Shown: positions 1-6,054, numbered from the stretch's first letter. The stretch is 8,605 nt of DNA from Verrucomicrobiota bacterium (GCA_003218345.1 QHNF01000066.1:1-8605); one strand, 5' to 3'. The notes: generated by a model not told the origin, from the letters alone. Numbers and translations: made by a program.

Positions 1-599
1 GCCGAGAGTCATGAGCAACAATCCCCAGAGAAACTGCCCGACGCGCAAAGACGGTGGCCTGACAAGTTGCGGCAGAAAATCGCCGGCCCGCACGATTGGC
101 CCGGCGACCAGCTGAGGGAAAAAGGAAACCGCCAGGATGAAATCGCGCAGCGACTTCGTCGGTTTCAAGACGTCGCGATAAATGTCGAGCGTGTAGGAGA
201 GAGAATGAAACGTATAAAAAGAAATGCCCACCGGCAGAAGAATGTCGAGATGCGGTGGTTGATAGATGATGCCGATCCGCGCGAGCAGCCACTGGAAATT
301 TTGCAGCAGGAAATTTCCGTACTTGAAAAAACCGAGCATGCTTAGGTTCATGCAGACGCTGCCAACCAGCCACGCGCGACGCGACCGCTGACCTTTGCCT
401 TCGCAATACGTCTGCCGAGCCAAAAATCCATTGCCGTCGTGGAAAAAAGCAGCGCGGCAAACGGCGGATTCCACGCGCCGTAAAAGACATAGCTCGCAAC
501 TACGAGGAGATTTTTTCGAGCATTCCACGAACGTATGCTCCAATAGGCGGTGACGACGACTACAAAAAAGACGACGAACGTTAGCGAATTGAAAAGCAT
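1..599 (-). pseudogene. AlgI-like MBOAT O-acyltransferase, N-terminal part, frameshifted and cut by the window edge
   Basis: MBOAT proteins of the AlgI/DltB type are polytopic membrane enzymes that pass acyl (usually acetyl) groups to extracellular polysaccharide, normally with an SGNH-type partner. The start at 599 (MLFNSLTFVVFF) is the usual family N-terminus, followed by LLVVASYVFYGAWNP around residues 31-45. This frame stops at 348 after 83 residues. The same protein continues in another minus frame from about 360 to base 1 without a stop, through LGFFKYGNFLLQNF, LLPVGISFYTFHSLSYTLDI and FPQLVAGPIVRAGDFLPQL, all typical AlgI blocks. One base appears to be missing near 360-363. The second frame has an ATG at 351-349 that overlaps the first frame's stop as ATGA, so separate translation of the distal part by coupling is conceivable. 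The catalytic His lies beyond the left edge. The family call is confident; whether the lesion is real or a sequence error is not known. Confidence 0.85.
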
Positions 600-616
600 G
601 GCTGGCGCGCGACTGC

Positions 617-790
617 TTACCTAAAAACGCGTGCTGATGGCCAGTACATTTTCCATACAAATGCAGCGCACAAAAATCCAAGGGCAAATACTGCGGCTGC
701 GAAGACAAAAAGATTTGCGATTGAAATACATGGCCAGCAGCGCTCCAACTAGAGCGCCTAATGCAGTCGCCGCAACGTGTTGTTATGCAA
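617..790 (-). pseudogene. Possible disrupted small two-helix membrane protein
   Basis: No intact gene fills 600-830, but three consecutive minus-strand frames read as one coherent small protein. LHNNTLRR (from a possible TTG start at 790) is followed in the next frame by ALGALVGALLAMYFNRKS, then by FVFAAAVFALGFLCAAFVWKMYW ending PSARVFR and TAA at 617-619. Joining them needs one missing base near 767/768 and one surplus base in a run of five T (plus-strand A at 707-711). The joined product would be about 58 residues with two hydrophobic helices, ending 17 bases before the MBOAT start, so it may have belonged to that operon. An intact alternative is a 43-residue TTG-started frame at 748-617 holding only the second helix. 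I do not recognise the family. The hydrophobicity could be chance. Confidence 0.25.
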
Positions 791-830
791 ATCTGCGTGA
801 ACTTCTAAAATCTGTGGATCAACTTTTGGT

Positions 831-1532
831 ATGAGGATCAGTGAAATGAATTGGATGATGGTTGAAGAATATCTGAAGCGCGACAATCGCGCGGTGTTGC
901 CGCTGGGCAGCACTGAACAACACGCCTACCTGAGCCTGAGTGTGGACAGCATTTTGGCGGAACGCCTCGCTGTTGAAGCGGCGGAACCGTTGGGCGTGCC
1001 GGTCTTTCCCGTACTGGCCTACGGGATAACACCATACTTCCGCGCGTTCCCGGGGACGATCACCTTGCGGGTGGAAACGTACACGTCGATCCTGCGCGAC
1101 ATTCTCGACGCGATGGCGGAGCAGGGGTTCAAACGAGTCCTGATCGTCAATGGCCACGGCGGCAACACGCCCGCACAAGGACTCACAAGCGAATGGATGG
1201 CCGATCATCCCGGTGTGCGTATCAAGTTTCACAACTGGTGGAACGCGCCGAAAGTTTGGGCGCAGGTGCAGGCGATCGATCCTGTCGCTTCGCACGCGTC
1301 GTGGATGGAAAATTTTCCCTGGACGCGTTTGGCAAAGATCGAGATGCCGTCGGAGCAGAAGCCGATGAGCGATTCAGAGAAACTGCGCCGGCTCGATCCG
1401 AAATCGCTGCGAGAATATCTCAAGGACGGCAACTACGGAGGCCTTTATCAGCGCGACAACGAAGAAATGATAGAAATCTGGCGCACAGGCGTGGAAGAAA
1501 CGCGCGCGCTGCTGACGGACGCGTGGGATTGA
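831..1532 (+). CDS. Creatininase family protein (metal-dependent amidohydrolase fold)
   Basis: A 233-residue protein of the creatininase family (PF02633), cytosolic enzymes that use two divalent metals to hydrolyse cyclic or linear amides; relatives include creatininase, FAPy deformylase-like proteins and MftE. Visible motifs are LPLGSTEQH at residues 23-31, with candidate metal ligands Glu29 and His31, then Asp39, and NGHGGN at 107-112 with His109. HASWMENFPWT near 155 matches the later conserved HA..(M/T)E block. The usual GPHLPL stretch after STEQH is replaced by AYLSLS, so it belongs to a divergent subgroup and the substrate is unknown. The start at 831 matches family N-termini, but an AGGA at 834-837 sits 8 bases before a second in-frame ATG at 846, which may be used instead. 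It stands alone: divergent from the MBOAT locus and convergent with the DUF3175 gene. Confidence 0.88.
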   Translation: MRISEMNWMMVEEYLKRDNRAVLPLGSTEQHAYLSLSVDSILAERLAVEAAEPLGVPVFPVLAYGITPYFRAFPGTITLRVETYTSILRDILDAMAEQGFKRVLIVNGHGGNTPAQGLTSEWMADHPGVRIKFHNWWNAPKVWAQVQAIDPVASHASWMENFPWTRLAKIEMPSEQKPMSDSEKLRRLDPKSLREYLKDGNYGGLYQRDNEEMIEIWRTGVEETRALLTDAWD

Positions 1533-1544
1533 AGGGGAACAAGT

Positions 1545-1558
1545 TTCATAGCTATGAA
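1545..1558. repeat. Perfect 14-bp palindrome
   Basis: TTCATAGCTATGAA is a perfect inverted repeat with no spacer. It lies 12 bases after the creatininase stop and directly abuts the larger hairpin repeat starting at 1560. It may be the end of that repeat unit or a site for a dimeric DNA-binding protein. Confidence 0.6.
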
Positions 1559-1559
1559 T

Positions 1560-1672
1560 CGGGAGGATGTCGGCCAACCTGGCTGACTCGGCTGACAAGC
1601 TGCCAGCTTCGCGCTTGGTTTCGGCAGCCTGGCAAGCCGCCGGCCGAGTCAGGTTGGCAACCTAACCTCCGG
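1560..1672. repeat. Long imperfect hairpin repeat between convergent genes
   Basis: The left arm at 1573-1592 and the right arm 1643-1658 (GCCGAGTCAGGTTGGC) pair throughout except for a 4-base bulge in the left arm. An outer GGAGG/CCTCC pair (1562-1566 with 1666-1670) and an inner GCTGCC/GGCAGC stem (1599-1604 with 1623-1628) extend the structure to about 110 bases. It fills the gap between the creatininase stop and the DUF3175 stop, which are convergent, so the transcript could fold and act as a two-way terminator. The size and architecture resemble dispersed REP- or MITE-like elements. There is no coding potential. The structure is seen directly; its dispersal in the genome is inference. 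Confidence 0.7.
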
Positions 1673-1674
1673 CT

Positions 1675-1968
1675 CTACGATCGCCCAAAGACATCTCGCA
1701 ATTCGTCTTTGGCGCGCTCAAGAACGCGCTTACGCTTCTGCGGAAGATTTTTGCCAGCGCGGTTGATGTAGAAATTCAGCATCGACATCGCGGATTGATA
1801 CGGTGTGCCTTTGCGCCGTTTGCTGGTCTGAGCGGAACGTTTCAGCGATAGCGCGATCTTGTGAGGATCTTCTGATTTGAAAACACTCCGTTCGAGATCG
1901 AGGGCGTCGCTATGCTTCGTGACCTTGGCCGACCATCGTTTCGATGATTTCTTCCGCGTCTTAGCCAT
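1675..1968 (-). CDS. DUF3175 domain-containing protein
   Basis: A 97-residue, strongly basic protein that I recognise as DUF3175 (PF11373), a family of unknown function. The family signature is visible along the whole length: RWSAKVTKHSDALDLE near 11-26, an F(K/T)..DP.KIA.SLKRSA block near 30-46, then YQSAMSMLNFYINRAGKNLP near 57-76 and RKRVLERAKDELRDVFGR at the C-terminus. The length equals the usual family length, so the gene is complete. There is no signal peptide or membrane segment, and the many Lys and Arg residues fit a nucleic-acid- or surface-binding role, but that is speculation. The ATG at 1968 is preceded by AGGA (1973-1976) at a short 4-base spacing. Palindromic repeats lie on both sides (1560-1672 and 2038-2113), leaving it isolated from its neighbours. 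Confidence 0.85.
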   Translation of the reverse strand: MAKTRKKSSKRWSAKVTKHSDALDLERSVFKSEDPHKIALSLKRSAQTSKRRKGTPYQSAMSMLNFYINRAGKNLPQKRKRVLERAKDELRDVFGRS

Positions 1969-2037
1969 CGTTTCCTATTCAATGTTTCGCTCGAAGCAGA
2001 TTGAATGGCCGGAATTTTTCGTTCTCCTGCGAGGTAT

Positions 2038-2113
2038 TGTAGCCGGGGTCGGTGACCCCGGTCCATGGTTCGGATCGCAAACCTCCGAGCCGGCATCACC
2101 GATGCCGACTACA
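2038..2113. repeat. Composite palindromic element with two internal hairpins
   Basis: Nine-base terminal inverted repeats TGTAGCCGG (2038-2046) and CCGACTACA (2105-2113) match with one mismatch. Inside are two tight hairpins: CCGGGGTC-GGT-GACCCCGG at 2043-2061, and CGGCATC-ACC-GATGCCG at 2091-2107. The loops, GGT and ACC, are complementary to each other. It lies between the OsmC stop (2124) and the DUF3175 start (1968), both on the minus strand, so it could terminate the doxX-osmC transcript. The paired-hairpin layout is that of REP/BIME-type intergenic elements. Confidence 0.7.
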
Positions 2114-2123
2114 GATGCGACGC

Positions 2124-2588
2124 TTACGGCGAAGATGATTTCTGAGCGGGTCGCAACCTGATGTTGATCTCGGATGTGAGCGTGCGGTGGACCGGGCACT
2201 TGGCAGCGATCTCCATCAATTTCGCGTGCTGTTCTGTGGTCAATGAGCCAGTCAGTTCGACTTCGACATCGATCCTGTCCAGCATGCCTTCCTTTGTCTC
2301 GCACTCCTCGCAATCTCTTGCGTGAATACGCGAGTGCCAGAGCGAAACTGTGGTGTTCTCGAGAGGCAATTGTTTTCGGCGCGCGTACAACCCGACCGTC
2401 ATCGACGTGCAGACGCCCAGCGCCGCCAGCAGGTAATCGTACGGATCCGGGCCGGTATCGCCGCCACCTGCACTCACCGGTTCGTCAGCGCGAAACCGAT
2501 GTTTACCCGCAACAATCTCTTGGCCGAAGCTGCGCGCATCACCGTGTACAACAACATCAGCTGTTCTACTGTCGTTTTGTTTAGTCAT
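2124..2588 (-). CDS. OsmC family protein
   Basis: A 154-residue cytosolic protein of the OsmC/Ohr family, whose members reduce organic hydroperoxides with a reactive cysteine pair. The two family cysteines are present: Cys60 in LLAALGVCTSMTVGLYA and Cys131 in IAAKCPVHRTL. Between them is a segment with HSRIHARDCEECE (85-97), containing a CxxC, followed by DRIDVEVELTGSLT. This segment and KCPVHRTL match the OsmC domains that elsewhere are fused to an alpha/beta hydrolase, rather than classical Ohr; here the domain stands alone. The ATG at 2588 has no clear Shine-Dalgarno. The doxX-like gene ends 40 bases upstream on the same strand, so co-transcription is likely and suggests a shared role in redox or thiol stress. 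The peroxidase activity is inferred from the family, not shown by the sequence. Confidence 0.88.
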   Translation of the reverse strand: MTKQNDSRTADVVVHGDARSFGQEIVAGKHRFRADEPVSAGGGDTGPDPYDYLLAALGVCTSMTVGLYARRKQLPLENTTVSLWHSRIHARDCEECETKEGMLDRIDVEVELTGSLTTEQHAKLMEIAAKCPVHRTLTSEINIRLRPAQKSSSP

Positions 2589-2628
2589 AACTCGCGAGAA
2601 GTATCCATGCTAGACAACAATATCCGGA

Positions 2629-3003
2629 TCAGGCGCGCAGAATACCGGTGAAGGCATCGCGATACCGCCAGAGAAGAAACAATTCGAGAACGGTAATGAC
2701 GATTGCCGGCGGCAACCCCTCGGGTGCCATCAAAATGTGGAAGAGCCAAATGTTTACTATGATGGCGCCAAGAATCGTTAGGCCGAGCGGAACGAACCGC
2801 CCGATCAGGAGAAGCAATCCGCCAAAGACTTGGAAGCCGCCGATGAAATAAACGTAGCCGCTGACAAAAAATGCGTGCAAATATTCACCGGCCATACCTT
2901 GCGGGAGCGGCGGCATCGGAAGGAAATGCAGGAATGCATTGGAACCGAAGACGACGAAAACGAGCCCGAGAAGAACGCGGGCAATGATGGTTAAGATCTT
3001 CAT
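2629..3003 (-). CDS. DoxX-like four-helix membrane protein
   Basis: A 124-residue integral membrane protein of the DoxX/DoxD superfamily. Four hydrophobic helices are visible at about 4-27, 49-68, 72-92 and 98-113. MKILTIIARVLLGLVFVVFG at the N-terminus, GGFQVFGGLLLLIGRFVPLGL in the middle and the C-terminal ELFLLWRYRDAF are characteristic of the family. DoxX-type proteins are linked to quinone or thiol redox chemistry in the membrane, but most, including this one, have no assigned reaction. The ATG at 3003 lacks a Shine-Dalgarno. It lies 40 bases upstream of the OsmC gene and is probably the first gene of that pair. Its first 63 bases and 49 bases of upstream flank recur, decayed, at 5861-5973. 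Confidence 0.85.
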   Translation of the reverse strand: MKILTIIARVLLGLVFVVFGSNAFLHFLPMPPLPQGMAGEYLHAFFVSGYVYFIGGFQVFGGLLLLIGRFVPLGLTILGAIIVNIWLFHILMAPEGLPPAIVITVLELFLLWRYRDAFTGILRA

Positions 3004-3151
3004 GGCGGCGACGGTAAATTGATTTAGGCGGGAATTCCAATGACGAAGTTCTCGTTAAGAGAAATTATCCTGAGTGGATTGCGCCAATGTGCGCAGCTGA
3101 CGATACGTGCTGTTTGCAGAGCTATTCATGCGCAGTTAGTCCTGCCAGCCT
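3004..3151. other. Intergenic gap between M48 gene and doxX, holding the doxX 5' flank
   Basis: This 148-base gap separates two minus-strand genes. The part next to doxX (3004-3052) is the half of the direct repeat that matches 5925-5973, so it probably carries the doxX promoter or leader. Two small hairpins occur: TTCTC/GAGAA at 3049-3063 and TGCGC/GCGCA at 3080-3095. Neither is strong or followed by a U tract, so I do not call a terminator for the lemA-M48 transcript. Confidence 0.4.
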
Positions 3152-5155
3152 TCATGGTTCAGTTAAATCGCGCGACGTTTTGTCTGCGGTCAGGACCTGC
3201 GCGTCGGCTTCCTGTGGTTGCACGAATGGCGGCACAGGGCAGTCGAGCGTGTCAGCAATGGCACGGAGTAACTCTGCTTCGCCTTCCTGGATCACGCCAT
3301 CGGCGGCAACAGTTTGGACGCAGGCGTTGAGAACATTCTTCTTAATCTGCGGAACGGCTTGGCTGAGCCGCGCAAGCGCCACATCCACGCGCGACAGATC
3401 GCACTCGTCTGGCGGTAACAATGGGATTTCGCAGCGCGCGGCACGGCTTAGGAATCCCGCACCTTGTCCAAACGCTGCGTACGCGTCCGTCGCATCTTCC
3501 TGGCCCGCATACGCCGTCGCTGATAAGAGCACGCCACAATCGGGCGCCAAGAAACGCAAAGCATAGAATTGGGTGACCTGCCTCTGCTGAGGGAAGAAAT
3601 GTGTCTCGAGATGCCGCACCACGATTTTTCGCAGCATATACACGAACAAATCAGTTTCCGTGTTGCTCGCGACCAATGTCGCCGTGGCTGCACGGAACTG
3701 CTCAAATTGTTGCGGCGAAAGACGACGCAGGGCCGGCAGCGCAAGATCTACCAGAGGAATTCTAGCCTGCGGCGGGACACCTTGAGTCTCAGGCCAGATT
3801 CGGACTATCTCGTCACGTGTGGCCTCGGATGCGACGCGGTCGAGAGCCTCGAGTTGCTTCTGCCGCGTCGCTGGTCCGCTGGCGAGCAGCAATGCACAAA
3901 CTAATGCGCCGGCCCCGAGCGGATCGCGTGCAGCGGCGTGCAGTCCCGGCGGGATCGCCTGGTGAAAATCCACCGCGTAACGAAGATGCTGCGTGCTCGC
4001 TTGGCCGATGTTTGCAACAACGGCGTGTTGTGAAATGAACGGCGGCGCAAAGAGGTGCGCTCCAGTCTGGGTCAGCGGAAGACCATGAATTTGTAGCGAG
4101 TGAGATAGCTGCGGCGCTTCCAAGGCGCGCGCGATCGCGGAAGTTGGCTGCTGTGTCACGCGCGGGAATTTTTCATCAAGGCTTGGACGCAACGCGCGAA
4201 TGCGTTCCGTTAACAGGGGATGCGTCGCGAAAAGTGAGTTGTCCAAGCCATTTGCGAAAAACAAGTGGCTGGCTTCTTCGGCATGTGGTGAATTAATTCT
4301 GGAGCCGTAAATGAGTATTTTCTTGAGCGCGTCCGCCAGCCCGGCTGGATTGCGCGTAAACTGCACCGCGGAGGCGTCGGCCAAGACTTCGCGCTGGCGA
4401 CTAACGGCGGCCTGGATCAATCGCCCAAAGAAGACGCCTGCCCAACCGATGACAATGAGGGCCAGACCAATTAAAGGAATTGGAAACTTGGTTCTTCGCG
4501 CCTGAACGAGGATCCGACCGATAACCGTCAGGCAGAGAATCCCGAAAACCAAGCCCATGAGGCGCAAATTGAGTCTCATATCGCCATTAAGAATGTGGCT
4601 GAACTCGTGAGCGATTACTCCCTGTAGTTCGTCCCGCGAAAGCATTTTCGTGCAGCCCCGCGTTGCGCCTATGGCCGCATCGCTTGGAGAATGTCCGGCC
4701 GTAAATGCGTTGATCCCAGCCTCGCTATCCATGACGTAAACCTGCGGAACGGGTACACCTGAAGCGATCGACATTTCTTCTACAACGTTCAGCAACTTGC
4801 GTTCGTCGGCGTCGCTGGTGTTCGGATTGACTAAGCGCCCGTCCAACAACTCGGCGACCGCGCTGCCGCCGCCAGCCAGTTGCAAGGTTTTGTAGACGCT
4901 CCCGGTTAGAATCACGACGAGAGTCCCGATCGTTACGCAGAAAAGCAGCTCGGGCTGCGACCAGGGGAGCTGCTCGGCGCCGGAAGAGATTGGATTTAAT
5001 TTCCAAATCATCAGCCCGTAATTCCCGAAGCCCGCGAGAACCAGCGAGACCGTTACGTTGACTGCCAGAAGCAGCGATAGGACAGCGAGGACAAAATAAA
5101 ATACCAGGAGGTTAGTATTTCGTCGGGCTTTGTCCTGGCGCTCGAAGAAGTCCAC
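3152..5155 (-). CDS. M48 family membrane metallopeptidase with TerB-like C-terminal region
   Basis: A 667-residue zinc metallopeptidase of family M48 (HtpX/Ste24-like). Two N-terminal membrane helices lie at about 16-42 and 68-94, and two more after the active site at about 196-218 and 226-250. The catalytic HEFSH is at 183-187, and the third zinc ligand is probably Glu256 in SRQREVLADASAV. HtpX-type enzymes cleave misfolded or excess membrane proteins. Unlike HtpX (about 290 residues) it has over 330 extra residues. Their last part, NVLNACVQTVAADGVIQEGE followed by AELLRAIADTLDCPVPPF, resembles the TerB-like fold common to this long M48 subgroup. The start is GTG at 5155, 24 bases after the lemA stop, so the two genes form an operon. 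Lack of an ATG and of a strong Shine-Dalgarno suggests translational coupling to lemA. Confidence 0.9.
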   Translation of the reverse strand: MDFFERQDKARRNTNLLVFYFVLAVLSLLLAVNVTVSLVLAGFGNYGLMIWKLNPISSGAEQLPWSQPELLFCVTIGTLVVILTGSVYKTLQLAGGGSAVAELLDGRLVNPNTSDADERKLLNVVEEMSIASGVPVPQVYVMDSEAGINAFTAGHSPSDAAIGATRGCTKMLSRDELQGVIAHEFSHILNGDMRLNLRLMGLVFGILCLTVIGRILVQARRTKFPIPLIGLALIVIGWAGVFFGRLIQAAVSRQREVLADASAVQFTRNPAGLADALKKILIYGSRINSPHAEEASHLFFANGLDNSLFATHPLLTERIRALRPSLDEKFPRVTQQPTSAIARALEAPQLSHSLQIHGLPLTQTGAHLFAPPFISQHAVVANIGQASTQHLRYAVDFHQAIPPGLHAAARDPLGAGALVCALLLASGPATRQKQLEALDRVASEATRDEIVRIWPETQGVPPQARIPLVDLALPALRRLSPQQFEQFRAATATLVASNTETDLFVYMLRKIVVRHLETHFFPQQRQVTQFYALRFLAPDCGVLLSATAYAGQEDATDAYAAFGQGAGFLSRAARCEIPLLPPDECDLSRVDVALARLSQAVPQIKKNVLNACVQTVAADGVIQEGEAELLRAIADTLDCPVPPFVQPQEADAQVLTADKTSRDLTEP

Positions 5156-5179
5156 CCGGTCCCGATGTTATGAGACGAC

Positions 5180-5779
5180 CTAGAACGCGACTTTGGGCGC
5201 TTCTTTTTGTTCCGCCTTCTCGATTACGAAAAGTTCAGCCGGCCCAAAGTTGAACGTGGTTGCGATGAGGTTGGTTGGAAAAACTTCGCGACGCGTGTTG
5301 TAGGTCATTACGGCATCGTTGTAAGCCTGGCGCGCGAAAGAGACTTTGTTTTCAGTTGAAGTCAGCTCTTCCATCAAACTCATCATTGTCGTGTTTGCCT
5401 TCAAATTGGGGTACGCTTCTGCCAATGCAAACAAGTGGCTGATCACGCCGGACAATGCGCTTTCGGCCGAAGAGATCTCTTTCATGGCAGAAGCGTCGCC
5501 CGGATTTTGCGCGGCGCGGGTATTGGCAGTAACGGCGGCATTCCTGGCCAGGATGAGAGCTTCAAGCGTGCCTCGCTCGTGTTGGAGATAACCTTTGGCG
5601 GTCTCGACCAGATTCGGAATCAGGTCGTAGCGCCGTTTAAGTTGAACATCGATTTGCGAGTAGGCGTTCTTGTAACGATTGCGCAATGTGACCAGCGCGT
5701 TGTAACCGCCGATAACGAACATTAGCACGAAGAACCCGAGCAGAATGACGACGCCAATGAAAATCAGGCCGGTACCCAT
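5180..5779 (-). CDS. lemA: LemA family protein
   Basis: A 199-residue LemA-family protein with an N-terminal membrane anchor (about residues 4-25) and a helical-bundle domain. The family block YNALVTLRNRYKNAYSQIDV, then QLKRRYDLIPNLVETAKGY, is clear, as are the YPNLKANTTMMSLMEELTSTENKVSFARQ region and a C-terminus ending in PKVAF, close to the usual PKVDF. The frame is open to 5836, but I choose the ATG at 5779: it gives the normal family length, places the helix at the N-terminus, and has purine-rich AAGAAAG 8 bases upstream, whereas the extra 19 residues do not look like LemA. LemA is very often encoded next to M48 peptidases or TPM-domain proteins, as here; its biochemical role is not settled. 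It is the first gene of the lemA-M48 operon. Confidence 0.92.
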   Translation of the reverse strand: MGTGLIFIGVVILLGFFVLMFVIGGYNALVTLRNRYKNAYSQIDVQLKRRYDLIPNLVETAKGYLQHERGTLEALILARNAAVTANTRAAQNPGDASAMKEISSAESALSGVISHLFALAEAYPNLKANTTMMSLMEELTSTENKVSFARQAYNDAVMTYNTRREVFPTNLIATTFNFGPAELFVIEKAEQKEAPKVAF

Positions 5780-5860
5780 AGAATTTCTTTCTTCTAAAGC
5801 TCGCTCATTGCTAGGCCATAGCAGCAGCGGCGGCAATGATTAAATTCCCAGAAGTCGACC

Positions 5861-5973
5861 GGAATCGAAGACGACGACAAACCAACCCGAGAAGAACGCG
5901 GGCGATGGTGCTAGCGATTTTCATGACGGCGATGGTAAGTTGCTTTGAGCGGCAATTCCGATGATGAAGTTTT
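5861..5973 (-). pseudogene. Decayed 5' fragment of a second doxX-like gene plus its upstream flank
   Basis: Read on the minus strand from an ATG at 5924, this gives MKIASTIARVLLGLV, nearly the N-terminus of the doxX product encoded at 3003 (MKILTIIARVLLGLV). An extra base then shifts the frame; in the corrected frame VVFDSG continues the match to VVFGSN, and a TAA follows a few codons later. Nothing DoxX-like follows; the lemA leader comes next. Upstream of the ATG, 5925-5973 matches 3004-3052 at 39 of 49 positions by eye. The element is therefore a remnant of a duplicated doxX locus, in direct orientation, 2.9 kb from the intact copy. It sits between lemA and the lipid operon and may now supply promoter or leader sequence for lemA. 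Confidence 0.75.
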
Positions 5974-6054
5974 GGAACGATGCAGATCTGATCGGTTTTT
6001 GAAGAGCGTCAGATTTGTCGCGCAATGCGCCTGGGCTTTCGCTAAGCCTAAGGA
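5974..6054. promoter_or_regulatory. Leader of the lipid operon with small hairpins
   Basis: With the remnant at 5861-5973 this forms the divergent region between lemA (minus) and the plus-strand operon, so both promoters must lie between 5780 and 6054; I see no convincing -35/-10 pair. Just before the start codon is a hairpin TGGGCTT-TCGCT-AAGCCTA (6032-6050, one G-T pair) that borders AAGGA and the ATG at 6055 and could affect ribosome access. GCGC-AAT-GCGC at 6020-6030 is a smaller hairpin just before it. Confidence 0.3.

Noticed and set aside
819..1295. 158-codon minus-strand frame opposite the creatininase gene
   Set aside because: No recognisable motif and rich in Arg, Gln and His, as expected for the antisense of a GC-biased gene; the plus-strand gene has clear family motifs.
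1193..1771. 192-codon plus-strand frame spanning the creatininase 3' end and the hairpin repeat
   Set aside because: Crosses a stop, a repeat and an antisense gene; no family resemblance.
2243..2651. Plus-strand frames opposite the OsmC gene
   Set aside because: Shadows of the OsmC coding region, which has conserved Cys motifs on the minus strand.
3049..3095. Small hairpins as a terminator for the lemA-M48 operon
   Set aside because: Stems are only 5 pairs and no U tract follows in the minus direction.
3087..3566. 159-codon plus-strand frame within the M48 gene
   Set aside because: Antisense shadow of the peptidase C-terminal region; the composition is dominated by Ser, Ala and Arg with no domain.
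5780..5836. Upstream extension of lemA to an earlier ATG
   Set aside because: Adds 19 residues before the membrane helix that do not resemble LemA N-termini and overlaps the decayed doxX area.
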